A DNA stretch of 64,000 nucleotides, taken from CALEAR01 sp035301485. Lineage in GTDB: Bacteria > Pseudomonadota > Gammaproteobacteria > Pseudomonadales > Alcanivoracaceae. A program made the position numbers and the translations under genes. The notes under the pieces are model-generated. The model saw only the letters and a list, made by a program, of their open reading frames with translations, was not told the origin of the DNA and made no database searches. How positions within the stretch are numbered: position 1 is the stretch's first letter; each line of letters begins with the position of its first letter. This document shows positions 18,749 to 26,993 of the stretch, piece by piece. The stretch lies in the NCBI GenBank assembly GCA_035301485.1, contig DATGUF010000034.1:1-64000 (forward strand). Direction: 5' to 3'.

Positions 18749-18780
18749 TAAAAATGCCGCCCTTAAGGCGGCATTTTATT
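18749..18780. terminator. Terminator between yheS-like gene and elbB
   Basis: AAAAATGCCGCC and GGCGGCATTTT form a stem around a CTTAA loop, symmetrical enough to serve both converging genes. Confidence 0.85.
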
Positions 18781-18791
18781 GAACGATGGTG

Positions 18792-19448
18792 TTAAGCGGA
18801 GGCCATCTTCAGCACTTGCTGCACGAGCTTTTCAATACCCTGTGCTGCTTCACTAATACGCGTCGCTTCCATATAAGCGGGAGTAGTAACAAGCTTGTTA
18901 TCCTCATCCACCAAAATTTCATCCACCGCTCTTTCTTCATGCACAGCCCCCATGGCCTCAATGGCTGCGGCGGTGTCTTTGTCGGTACCAATCGTGCATC
19001 GCGCCCCTTCGCCAAACAGCAATGCTGTCATGGCCGGCGCAATGCACATTAGCCCAACAGGCTTATCTGCTTTATTAAACGCCTGCACAAACTCACGCAC
19101 CGCAGGGCTCACCTCCATGTCGGCCCCCTTAAAAGCGAAATCGCACAGGTTTTTTGCCACGCCAAAGCCACCGGGCACAATCAAAGCATCGTAATCCTTC
19201 ACATCTGCTTGGGCGAGATCAAGCACCTCACCACGCGCTAAACGCGCAGCTTCTACTAATACATTACGGCTTTCACCTTCCACCACGTCGCCTGTGGCAT
19301 GGTTAATAACGTGGGCCTGCTCAATATTAGGCGCCACACACTGATAAGCCGCATTAGCTTTGTCTAATGCCAACAGCGTTAAAGTGGTTTCATAAATCTC
19401 TGAACCGTCGTATACACCACAACCGGCTAGCAATACTGCAACACGCAT
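18792..19448 (-). CDS. elbB: ElbB-type glyoxalase (DJ-1/PfpI superfamily)
   Basis: A 218-residue class I glutamine-amidotransferase-like protein. It begins VAVLLAGCGVYDGSEIYE and has DYDALIVPGGFGVAKNL near residue 85 and the nucleophile elbow LMCIAPAMTALLFG near residue 133. These match E. coli ElbB (YhbL), linked to isoprenoid synthesis and reported to have glyoxalase activity. The ATG follows the DUF502 stop by one base, so it is the last gene of a compact minus-strand group with VOC, greB and DUF502. Confidence 0.9.
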   Translation of the reverse strand: MRVAVLLAGCGVYDGSEIYETTLTLLALDKANAAYQCVAPNIEQAHVINHATGDVVEGESRNVLVEAARLARGEVLDLAQADVKDYDALIVPGGFGVAKNLCDFAFKGADMEVSPAVREFVQAFNKADKPVGLMCIAPAMTALLFGEGARCTIGTDKDTAAAIEAMGAVHEERAVDEILVDEDNKLVTTPAYMEATRISEAAQGIEKLVQQVLKMASA

Positions 19449-19449
19449 A

Positions 19450-20109
19450 TTAAATCTCCTTTATTTTTTGTGGGCGCTCATGTTCTGGCAAATGGCCAAA
19501 CCATTGTTGCGTGCCTGCACCGCACGCCACAACTAGTTTCATGAACTGCTCCACTTTTATTTCTGGATGATGAGTAACTAAATTTTCATTCACTAAATAA
19601 ATAAAACCGTTGGTGGGGTTCGGCCCTGTGGGCACAAACACAGCAAAATTGCCGTCTTTATGACGCGCGGTAATAATGCCTAACATGGAGCAATCCACGT
19701 CTTTGCCGTACACCCACACGCGCACCACTTCACCGCGCGAAAACACCGAATCTTCACCAGAACCTAAAAATTGCGCAATAATTTCACGGATCGGCCTGTA
19801 GCCTGGTAAGCGTGACATAATGCGGTGCTCTGTCCAACCCCACACCCAGCCGCCTAGTTTTGTGGTAACGAAATTACCTGTGATAAAACAAAACACCACT
19901 AAAGCCACTACACCCAGCAAATCGGCAGTAAATGTCGACCACTCGAAACGGGTAATGAGCATCTTAGCGATGGGTGAGGTGAATTGAGTGGCAACGCCAT
20001 ATACCCACTTAAATACCACCGCTAATATCGCCAGCGGCAGTAGCACCACTAAACCACCCACCAGTGATTTCTTGAAAAAATTTGTTGGTTTTAACCCTTC
20101 TTGCGACAC
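19450..20109 (-). CDS. DUF502 family membrane protein
   Basis: A 219-residue inner-membrane protein with two hydrophobic segments (residues about 15-37 and 58-80), then a soluble domain containing RIMSRLPGYRPIREIIAQFLG and VFVPTGPNPTNGFIYLV, the conserved DUF502 motifs. Function unknown. A GTG start at 20109 overlaps the greB stop by one base. It lies between greB and elbB in an operon-like run. Confidence 0.87.
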   Translation of the reverse strand: MSQEGLKPTNFFKKSLVGGLVVLLPLAILAVVFKWVYGVATQFTSPIAKMLITRFEWSTFTADLLGVVALVVFCFITGNFVTTKLGGWVWGWTEHRIMSRLPGYRPIREIIAQFLGSGEDSVFSRGEVVRVWVYGKDVDCSMLGIITARHKDGNFAVFVPTGPNPTNGFIYLVNENLVTHHPEIKVEQFMKLVVACGAGTQQWFGHLPEHERPQKIKEI

Positions 20110-20627
20110 TAGCGATACTCCTCCGCTGCTGAATATTCAATAGCCACCACTTCAAACTCTTGTTGCCCACTAGGGGTTCGCAACACCACCTCATCATCTA
20201 CTTGTTTGCCCAATAAAGCTCGTGCTAACGGAGCATCTACGCTAATCCAACCTTTTTTAGCGTCGGTTTCATCCGGCCCTACAATACGATAACGCTGCTC
20301 TTCCTCCGTAGCGATATTGTACAGCGTTACCCAAGCTGCAAAATACACCTTGCTAGGGTCTTGGGGCGGCTTATCCACCACTACCATGTCGTCTAAACGG
20401 CGCGATAAAAAACGAATACGGCGATCAATTTCGCGCAACTGCCGCTTACCATAAATGTATTCGGCATTTTCAGACCGATCCCCCAGTGCCGCCGCTTCTT
20501 TCACCACTTGCGTAACGGCAGGGCGCTTTTCTTTCCACAAATATTGCAGCTCTTCATTCATCACCCGACAACCATACGGAGTAATGTATTTTGACGCCGG
20601 CTTAGCAGGCGGACGCCATCGGCTCAT
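20109..20627 (-). CDS. greB: Transcription elongation factor GreB
   Basis: Rescues backtracked RNA polymerase by stimulating transcript cleavage. The 172-residue protein has the N-terminal coiled coil with the acidic tip in LGDRSENAEYIYGKRQLREIDRR, followed by the FKBP-like domain with YRIVGPDE and LARALLGKQVDDEV. GreB rather than GreA is supported by the N-terminal KYITPYGCRVMNEEL and the length. It starts within an ATGA overlap with the upstream VOC gene. Confidence 0.95.
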   Translation of the reverse strand: MSRWRPPAKPASKYITPYGCRVMNEELQYLWKEKRPAVTQVVKEAAALGDRSENAEYIYGKRQLREIDRRIRFLSRRLDDMVVVDKPPQDPSKVYFAAWVTLYNIATEEEQRYRIVGPDETDAKKGWISVDAPLARALLGKQVDDEVVLRTPSGQQEFEVVAIEYSAAEEYR

Positions 20628-21037
20628 GCAAACATCTCCTCGCTACGCTTAAAACTTTTAAATTCCAATGTATTACCAGACGGATCTTGCACAAAGAAAG
20701 TTCCTTGCTCGCCCACTGCTCCTGCAAAACGCACCTTGGGTTTTAATAAAAACGGCACCTGTTTTGCGATTAAACGTTCGGCCAACGCCTGCCACTCGCC
20801 CCACTCTAGCACCACACCAAAATGCGGTATGGGCACTTGTACGCCATCCACTTCGCTCATGGCCGCGGGTGATGGCGCCACGTTTACTTTATGCGCCGAT
20901 AGCTGATGGCCATAGAGGTCAAAATCTGACCACTGCTCTGTGCTGCGGCCCAGCAAAGCACCGAGCATATCTTCATAAAACTCACGTGTCGCAGCTAAAT
21001 CTGTTACAGGAAAAGCATAATGAAAAGGTGCCAACAT
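20624..21037 (-). CDS. VOC superfamily (glyoxalase/dioxygenase fold) protein
   Basis: A 137-residue single-domain VOC protein. It begins FHYAFPVTDLAATREFYEDMLG with a potential metal-ligand His near the N-terminus, has HFGVVLEW in the middle, and ends with FFVQDPSGNTLEFKSF, where the Glu is a usual metal ligand. The substrate is unknown. It is the first gene of the minus-strand group and overlaps greB by four bases; AAGGA lies upstream of the ATG. Confidence 0.85.
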   Translation of the reverse strand: MLAPFHYAFPVTDLAATREFYEDMLGALLGRSTEQWSDFDLYGHQLSAHKVNVAPSPAAMSEVDGVQVPIPHFGVVLEWGEWQALAERLIAKQVPFLLKPKVRFAGAVGEQGTFFVQDPSGNTLEFKSFKRSEEMFA

Positions 21038-21148
21038 ATTTCAGTAATCCTTTTAGTTACATCACACAAACACGATACATGATAATATGAGTAATTTATT
21101 AGCGGGCTGCTACAATAGCCCTCTCAACAAACACAGCACGGAGATAAT

Positions 21149-22162
21149 ATGACACAGCGTCAATTCGAACGCGCCCCATGGCCGGCCACTCGTTTACGCC
21201 GCATGCGTTATGATGACTTTTCACGCCGCTTAATGCGCGAAACCACTTTAACCGCCAGCGATTTAATTTGTCCCATGTTTGTGGTGGAAGGCGAAAACAA
21301 AGCCATCGACGTGCCCTCTATGCCGGGTGTGCAGCGTTTAAGTATTGACCTTCTCCTTAAGGAAGCGGAAGCCCTAGCTAAACTAGGCGTACCCGCTGTG
21401 GCACTCTTTCCAGTAACACCGCAAGAAGCCAAAAGCCTCGACGCCTCACCTGCTTGGGACGAAAACGGCTTGGTACAACGCACCATTCGCGCGCTCAAAA
21501 AAGAGCTCCCAGAGCTCGGCATTATTACTGACGCCGCACTAGACCCTTATACCACACACGGCCAAGACGGCATTATCGACGAAGACGGCTATGTGCTAAA
21601 CGATACTACCGTATTAGCCCTTGTGAAGCAGGCGTTGAGCCATGCCGAAGCTGGTGCCGACATTATTGCCCCAAGCGACATGATGGATGGCCGTATTGGC
21701 GCTATTCGTACCGCCTTCGAACAAGACAACCACGTGAATACCCGCATCATGGCTTATTCTGCCAAGTACGCTTCTGCTTACTACGGGCCTTTCCGTGACG
21801 CGGTGGGTTCTGCCGAAAACCTAGGTAAAGCCGATAAAAGCACCTACCAAATGGACCCTGCCAACCGCAACGAAGCCTTGCACGAAGTAGCACAAGATTT
21901 AATGGAAGGCGCCGACATGGTAATGGTAAAACCCGGCATGCCTTATTTAGACGTAGTGCGTGAAGTGAAAGATACTTTTGCTGTACCCACCTTTGTGTAC
22001 CAAGTAAGTGGCGAGTATGCCATGCACATGGCCGCGTTCCAGAACGGCTGGCTCGACGAAGAGGCGATTGTTTTAGAATCTCTCGTGGGCATGAAACGTG
22101 CCGGCGCCGATGGTATCCTCACTTACTTCGCCCGCAAAGCTGCCGAGCTATTACAGCGATAA
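21149..22162 (+). CDS. hemB: Porphobilinogen synthase HemB
   Basis: Condenses two 5-aminolevulinate molecules in haem synthesis. The 337-residue protein has RRMRYDDFSRRLMRET near the N-terminus, the first Schiff-base Lys region RIMAYSAKYASAYYGPF and the second in MVKPGMPYLDVV. The metal-site loop TDAALDPYTTHGQDG has Asp and Ala in place of the three Cys of the zinc enzyme, so it is the Mg-dependent Pseudomonas type. CGGAG precedes the ATG. Confidence 0.96.
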   Translation: MTQRQFERAPWPATRLRRMRYDDFSRRLMRETTLTASDLICPMFVVEGENKAIDVPSMPGVQRLSIDLLLKEAEALAKLGVPAVALFPVTPQEAKSLDASPAWDENGLVQRTIRALKKELPELGIITDAALDPYTTHGQDGIIDEDGYVLNDTTVLALVKQALSHAEAGADIIAPSDMMDGRIGAIRTAFEQDNHVNTRIMAYSAKYASAYYGPFRDAVGSAENLGKADKSTYQMDPANRNEALHEVAQDLMEGADMVMVKPGMPYLDVVREVKDTFAVPTFVYQVSGEYAMHMAAFQNGWLDEEAIVLESLVGMKRAGADGILTYFARKAAELLQR

Positions 22163-22172
22163 CACCTTGATT

Positions 22173-22220
22173 AGCGGTGGTTTAGGTACCCTTAATGCAT
22201 TAAACCACCGCTTTACTCTT
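22173..22220 (+). terminator. Terminator after hemB
   Basis: GCGGTGGTTTA (22174-22184) pairs exactly with TAAACCACCGC (22201-22211) and is followed by TTTACTCTT. Confidence 0.7.
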
Positions 22221-22294
22221 GAAATGTAGCGCCTGCACCCTCACTTATCTAAGTGCAGCGGCAACGCTTACACTCAATCAATTAGGAGCAACTC

Positions 22295-22621
22295 ATGAGT
22301 GCTGAAATTATTAACACCACAGATAGCAATTTCGAAAACGACGTACTGAAGGCCGATGGCCCAGTACTCGTAGACTACTGGGCGCCATGGTGTGGCCCAT
22401 GCAAGATGATCGCACCGATCCTCGAGCAAATTGCTGAAAATTTTGAAGGCCGCCTTACCGTGGTGAAGTTAAACATTGACGACAACCCAGAAACACCACG
22501 CAAATACGGCGTTCGTGGTATTCCTACTTTGTCTGTGTTTAAAAATGGCCAAGTAGAAGCCACTAAAGTGGGTGCGCTTTCTTTATCCCAGCTCACCGCA
22601 TTTTTAGACAGCACCCTGTAA
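22295..22621 (+). CDS. trxA: Thioredoxin 1
   Basis: Cytoplasmic dithiol reductant. The 108-residue protein has the WCGPCK active site (residues about 32-37), the buried Asp in LVDYWAPW, and the cis-proline motif RGIPTLSVFKNG. AGGAG lies before the ATG. It precedes rho, the usual order in gammaproteobacteria. Confidence 0.97.
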   Translation: MSAEIINTTDSNFENDVLKADGPVLVDYWAPWCGPCKMIAPILEQIAENFEGRLTVVKLNIDDNPETPRKYGVRGIPTLSVFKNGQVEATKVGALSLSQLTAFLDSTL

Positions 22622-22651
22622 GCTTTGACCTATAATTAGCAGGTTTTCACT

Positions 22652-22684
22652 CCAGCCCTGTAACTCTCCCCTTTTCAGGGCTGG
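22652..22684 (+). other. Hairpin in the trxA-rho gap
   Basis: CCAGCCCTG (22652-22660) and CAGGGCTGG (22676-22684) form a 9-bp stem with a 15-base pyrimidine-rich loop, with no T-run directly after. It may end trxA transcription or belong to the rho leader, which is autoregulated in E. coli. Confidence 0.5.
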
Positions 22685-22838
22685 ACAAAGTTAACTTTTT
22701 GGTGTTACATTGCGCTTCAGCCACGCGCTTCCTTTAACCATGGCACCTCGCCATGCGTTTATACCTCTATAATATCAACCAAGTACGGTGCGCAAATAAA
22801 ACCGTGCATAATTAATCTTTTTGGACCTCTATCAACCC

Positions 22839-24104
22839 ATGAACCTTTCTGAACTAAAGCAGAAGCCGATTGCTGAACTGCTAGACATCGCCCGCGAAAA
22901 TGGGCTCGAGAACCTTGCCCGAACCCGTAAACAAGACGTTATTTTTTCCATCCTTAAAAAAGTAGCCAAAAATGGCTCTGACATATATGGCAATGGCGTT
23001 CTTGAAATTCTTCAAGACGGTTTCGGTTTTTTACGTAGCTCAGAAGGTTCATACTTAGCTGGTCCCGACGATATTTATGTGTCGCCTAGCCAAATTAGGC
23101 GCTTTAACTTGCGCACGGGGGATAGCATTTCAGGCAAAATTCGCCCCCCTAAAGAAGGCGAGCGTTACTTTGCCATGCTCAAAGTTAACGAAATCAACTA
23201 CGACAAACCTGAAAACGCCAAGCACAAAATCCTCTTCGAAAACTTAACCCCTCTGTTCCCTACCGAACAACTTATGATGGAACAGGGCAACGGCTCCACC
23301 GAAGATATTACCTCTCGAGTGATCGACCTCATTGCCCCCATCGGTAAAGGCCAGCGTGGTTTAATCGTAGCCCCACCCAAAGCGGGTAAAACCATGCTAC
23401 TGCAACAAGTAGCCCACTCCATTTCTCGTAACAACCCTGAAGCTCACCTTATCGTCCTACTCATCGACGAGCGCCCAGAAGAAGTAACAGAAATGTCGCG
23501 CACCGTACGCGGTGAAGTGGTGGCCTCAACTTTTGACGAGCCGCCTGCACGCCACGTTCAAGTAGCAGAAATGGTGATCGAAAAGGCTAAGCGCCTCGTA
23601 GAGCACAAACAAGACGTTGTTATTTTACTCGATTCCATCACACGTTTAGCACGCGCTTACAACACAGTTCAGCCGAGCTCTGGCCGTGTACTAACGGGTG
23701 GTGTTGATGCCCACGCACTAGAACGCCCTAAACGTTTCTTCGGTGCAGCACGTAATATTGAAGAAGGCGGCAGCTTAACCATTCTCGCCACCGCCTTGGT
23801 TGAAACCGGCTCGAAAATGGACGAAGTGATTTTCGAAGAATTCAAGGGCACCGGTAACATGGAGCTACACCTTGACCGTCGCGCTGCAGAGAAGCGTGTA
23901 TTCCCTGCCATCCACATTAAGAAATCGGGTACCCGCCGCGAAGAGCGCCTAGTGCCTGAAAACGATTTGAAGAACATGTGGATTCTGCGCAAAGTGTTGC
24001 ATCCCATGGATGAAATTAGCGCCATCGAGTTCCTCATTGACCGCCTCAAGCAAACCAAGACAAACAATGAGTTCTTCGACTCCATGAAAGGCGGCAAGCA
24101 GTAA
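22839..24104 (+). CDS. rho: Transcription termination factor Rho
   Basis: Hexameric RNA helicase that ends transcription. The 421-residue protein has the N-terminal Rho domain (LSELKQKPIAELLDIA), the RNA-binding cold-shock-like domain with DGFGFLRSSEGSYL and DDIYVSPSQIRRFNLR, Walker A APPKAGKTMLLQ near residue 180, and the ARAYNTVQPSSGRVLTGGVD Q-loop/R-loop region. The ATG at 22839 is used; a TTG 18 bases upstream is in frame but makes the protein longer than the family. Confidence 0.97.
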   Translation: MNLSELKQKPIAELLDIARENGLENLARTRKQDVIFSILKKVAKNGSDIYGNGVLEILQDGFGFLRSSEGSYLAGPDDIYVSPSQIRRFNLRTGDSISGKIRPPKEGERYFAMLKVNEINYDKPENAKHKILFENLTPLFPTEQLMMEQGNGSTEDITSRVIDLIAPIGKGQRGLIVAPPKAGKTMLLQQVAHSISRNNPEAHLIVLLIDERPEEVTEMSRTVRGEVVASTFDEPPARHVQVAEMVIEKAKRLVEHKQDVVILLDSITRLARAYNTVQPSSGRVLTGGVDAHALERPKRFFGAARNIEEGGSLTILATALVETGSKMDEVIFEEFKGTGNMELHLDRRAAEKRVFPAIHIKKSGTRREERLVPENDLKNMWILRKVLHPMDEISAIEFLIDRLKQTKTNNEFFDSMKGGKQ

Positions 24105-24138
24105 CAGCCCCTAACGCACAAAAGGCTTTTCATGAACC

Positions 24139-24177
24139 GACCCCAAAAAGTTAGACACGCTTTTTGGGGTCTTTTTA
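24139..24177 (+). terminator. Terminator after rho
   Basis: GACCCCAAAAAG (24139-24150) pairs exactly with CTTTTTGGGGTC (24160-24171), followed by TTTTT. Confidence 0.92.
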
Positions 24178-24266
24178 TGCCATTTTTTCAACAGCGAGCT
24201 AGCCACCGTTAGCGGCGCATCAGTGCTATACTTGCTGCTCACTCAAATCGTTTAAGCGGGGCTTGT

Positions 24267-25739
24267 ATGCAATACACAGACTTACGTGATTTTATCCAGC
24301 AGCTCGAACAGCGCGGCGAACTAAAACGTATTTCCTTCCCTGTAGATCCCAATTTAGAAATGACAGAGATTAGCGACCGCACCTTACGTGCTGGGGGCCC
24401 TGCACTGCTCTTTGAAAACGTAAAGGGCTACAACACCCCTGTGCTCGCTAACTTGTTTGGCACAGAAAAGCGCGTGGCGTTAGGCATGGGCCGTGAAAGC
24501 ATCGAAGAGCTACGCGAACTCGGCGAGCTCCTCGCTTTCTTAAAAGAACCCGAACCACCGAGCGGCTTTCGCGATGCACTATCCAAAGCGCCTGTGTTTA
24601 CAAAAGTATTGTCGATGAACCCTAAAGTGGCTAGCAAAGCCCCTTGCCAAGAAGTGGTGTTTGAAGGAGATGAGGTAAACCTCTACGACCTCCCCATTCA
24701 AACCTGCTGGCCCGGCGATGCAGGCCCACTGGTCACTTGGCCTCTCGTCATCACCCGCGGGCCCAACAAAAAAAGGCAGAACCTCGGCATTTATCGCCAG
24801 CAGCTTATCGGCCGTAATCGCCTCATTATGCGTTGGCTGAGCCACCGTGGCGGCGCCTTGGATTTTCAAGAGTGGCAAAAAGCGCACCCGGGCAAACCCT
24901 TCCCCGTTACCGTGGCGCTCGGTGCAGACCCAGCCACTATTTTGGGCGCCGTTACCCCCGTGCCAGACACCTTAAGCGAATACGCCTTTGCAGGCCTATT
25001 GCGCGGCAGCCGCACAGAAGTGGTGCGCTGCCAAACCAACGACTTACAAGTGCCCGCTAGCGCAGAAATTGTGCTCGAAGGCGTAATCCACCCCAATGAT
25101 TATGCGGACGAAGGCCCCTTCGGCGACCACACCGGTTATTACAACGAAGTGGAAAGCTTCCCCGTATTTACGGTGGAGCGCATTACCCAGCGCGCCAACC
25201 CCATTTACCACAGCACTTACACTGGCCGCCCGCCCGATGAACCCGCTGTGCTCGGCGTTGCCATGAATGAAGTGTTTGTGCCTATTCTGCGCAAGCAATT
25301 CCCAGAAATAGTGGATTTTTACCTTCCACCGGAGGGCTGCTCGTACCGCATGGCTGTGGTAACCATGAAGAAGCAATACCCAGGGCACGCCAAGCGCGTC
25401 ATGATGGGTGTGTGGTCTTTCTTGCGCCAATTCATGTACACCAAGTTTGTGATTGTGTGCGATGACGATGTGAACGCGCGCGATTGGAAGGATGTTATTT
25501 GGGCCATGACCACACGTATGGACCCTTCGCGCGATACCGTACTCATCGATAACACGCCTATTGATTACCTGGACTTCGCCTCACCCGTTTCAGGTTTAGG
25601 TTCCAAAATGGGCATGGATGCCACCAACAAGTGGCCCGGCGAAACAGATCGCGAATGGGGCGAACCCATTGTGATGGACCCTGCAGTAACCGCACGAGTG
25701 GATGCTATTTGGGATGATTTAGGGATTTTTGACGACTGA
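24267..25739 (+). CDS. ubiD: 4-hydroxy-3-polyprenylbenzoate decarboxylase UbiD
   Basis: Decarboxylates the ubiquinone precursor using prenylated FMN. The 490-residue protein has the N-terminal YTDLRDFIQQLEQRGELKRI and the central ITRGPNKKRQNLGIYRQQLIGRNRLIMRW region, which binds the cofactor phosphate. EGPFGDHTGYYN carries a catalytic Glu near residue 285, and PVSGLGSKMGMDATNKWPGE lies near the C-terminus. The prenyltransferase partner UbiX is not in this window. Confidence 0.95.
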   Translation: MQYTDLRDFIQQLEQRGELKRISFPVDPNLEMTEISDRTLRAGGPALLFENVKGYNTPVLANLFGTEKRVALGMGRESIEELRELGELLAFLKEPEPPSGFRDALSKAPVFTKVLSMNPKVASKAPCQEVVFEGDEVNLYDLPIQTCWPGDAGPLVTWPLVITRGPNKKRQNLGIYRQQLIGRNRLIMRWLSHRGGALDFQEWQKAHPGKPFPVTVALGADPATILGAVTPVPDTLSEYAFAGLLRGSRTEVVRCQTNDLQVPASAEIVLEGVIHPNDYADEGPFGDHTGYYNEVESFPVFTVERITQRANPIYHSTYTGRPPDEPAVLGVAMNEVFVPILRKQFPEIVDFYLPPEGCSYRMAVVTMKKQYPGHAKRVMMGVWSFLRQFMYTKFVIVCDDDVNARDWKDVIWAMTTRMDPSRDTVLIDNTPIDYLDFASPVSGLGSKMGMDATNKWPGETDREWGEPIVMDPAVTARVDAIWDDLGIFDD

Positions 25740-25864
25740 ATTCGCTCATAAAGCCAATCATCCGCCACCGCTCTTAACAATTTATTTTGTAAATCCCCTA
25801 GCCCCATGCCACCGAGATAGGTAGCATGGGCAGCTTCAAATTCATACAACCAAATGGTCTTATC

Positions 25865-26296
25865 ATGCAAATCGCAGACAACACTGCAGTTTCAATCCAC
25901 TACACACTTACCAACGACGCAGGCGAAACCCTCGACAGCTCACAAGGCCAAGAGCCATTGAGTTATGTTCACGGTAACGGCCAAATTATTCCTGGCCTAG
26001 AAGCCGCCCTCGCAGGTAAATCTGCAGGTGACACCTTGCAAGCCACTATTCCAGCTGAAGAAGCTTATGGCCCACGCCACGACGAGCTTATTCAAGCGGT
26101 ACCGCGCGAAGCCTTCGAAGGTGTTGACGAAATTCTTCCTGGCATGCAGTTCCAAGCACAAACAGAGCAGGGCCCACAGCTCGTTACTGTTGCCGCTGTT
26201 ACTGAAGACACAGTAACTGTTGATGCCAACCACCCACTAGCGGGCGAAACTCTCCACTTTGATGTGGAAGTTGTAGAAGTAAGCGCCGCTGAGTAA
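25865..26296 (+). CDS. SlyD-like FKBP-type peptidyl-prolyl isomerase
   Basis: A 143-residue isomerase/chaperone with the SlyD arrangement. A split FKBP domain (SIHYTLTNDAGETLDSS, then YVHGNGQIIPGLEAALAGKSAGD) surrounds an insert-in-flap domain (EEAYGPRHDELIQAVPREAFEG), and NHPLAGETLHFDVEVV closes the fold. It lacks the His-rich metal-binding tail of E. coli SlyD, so FkpB/SlyD naming is uncertain. The ATG at 25865 starts the conserved part; the frame extends 39 bases further upstream. A short hairpin (GAGCCCG/CGGGCTC, 26304-26325) follows the stop. Confidence 0.88.
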   Translation: MQIADNTAVSIHYTLTNDAGETLDSSQGQEPLSYVHGNGQIIPGLEAALAGKSAGDTLQATIPAEEAYGPRHDELIQAVPREAFEGVDEILPGMQFQAQTEQGPQLVTVAAVTEDTVTVDANHPLAGETLHFDVEVVEVSAAE

Positions 26297-26325
26297 TACG
26301 CTACGAGCCCGTATAACTGCGGGCT

Positions 26326-26717
26326 CGAGCCCTCTAGCCGGGCGGGTTCCCCAGCAATGCAGCTCGAAAATCGCTTCATCAGCACCAAGCACTGCGAAAG
26401 ACTTTTTTCGACGCACAGGTCGAAAAACAGCTCTTTCTCCGCGCGGTTACCGCAATGCCAGTAAGAGAATGCCGTTGTGGGGGAATATTAATATTAAGAA
26501 CGCCGTTAGCTAAAACGAAGCAAGCTTCATGCTTAGTGGCACCAAACTCCCACACCCACCAGCACCCGATAGCGTTTAAACCTGCATTGAATAGGCTGGA
26601 AGAACTGCTTTTCATCTACGATGGTTTTGTTGATGAAAAGCAGATTCTGCAAGCTTGCTTGCGATGAGATAAATAAAGAACCCTGCCGTGCCTGGAACCC
26701 GCCCGGTTCAAGGGCTC
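26326..26717. repeat. MITE-like element, copy 1 (24-bp terminal inverted repeats)
   Basis: The ends 26326-26349 and 26694-26717 are inverted copies of each other with only a few mismatches; the inner 13 bases (CCGGGCGGGTTCC and GGAACCCGCCCGG) match exactly. The first 155 or so bases recur nearly unchanged from 26721, and the last 50 recur before 26959. Internal hairpins include TTTTTCGAC/GTCGAAAAA and CTGCTTTTCATC/GATGAAAAGCAG. No convincing protein is encoded. Confidence 0.75.
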
Positions 26718-26720
26718 CTA

Positions 26721-26959
26721 CCCTCCAGCCGGGCGGGCTCCCCAGCAATGCAGCTCGAAAATCACTTCATCAGCACCAAGCACTGCGAAAGACTTTTTTC
26801 GACGCGCAGGTCGAAAAACAGCTCTTTCTCCGCGCGGTTACCGCAATGCCAGTAAGAAAATGCCGTTGTGTGTGGGGGGGTGTTGAAGAATGAAAAGAAC
26901 CGTTCGCTTGCTTGCGATGAGATAACTGCCGTGCCTGGAACCCGTCGGTTTAGGGGCCA
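26721..26959. repeat. MITE-like element, copy 2 (internally deleted, degenerate right end)
   Basis: Starts with CCCTCCAGCCGGGCGGGCTCC, close to the copy 1 left end. It repeats about 155 bases of copy 1 at roughly 95 percent by eye, then jumps to the shared GCTTGCTTGCGATGAGATAA...TGCCGTGCCTGGAACCCG end. About 150 bases of the middle are missing and the right inverted repeat is decayed (GGAACCCGTCGG). Confidence 0.7.
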
Positions 26960-26993
26960 CGAAAACCACGAGGCCCCCTCCGAGTTTCAGCGC

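Noticed and set aside
25565..25870. Minus-strand frame covering the ubiD-slyD gap with a protein-like stretch (LGGMGLGDLQNKLL)
   Set aside because: The part inside the gap reads somewhat like a gene fragment, but it is short, mostly overlaps ubiD, and I cannot match it to a family. It may be a decayed remnant.
26299..26330. Integron attC-like site after slyD
   Set aside because: The hairpin lacks the paired core sites expected of attC and fits a simple terminator-like stem.
26455..26893. Open frames within the repeat elements
   Set aside because: They run through inverted repeats and hairpins, differ between the two copies, and show no domain.
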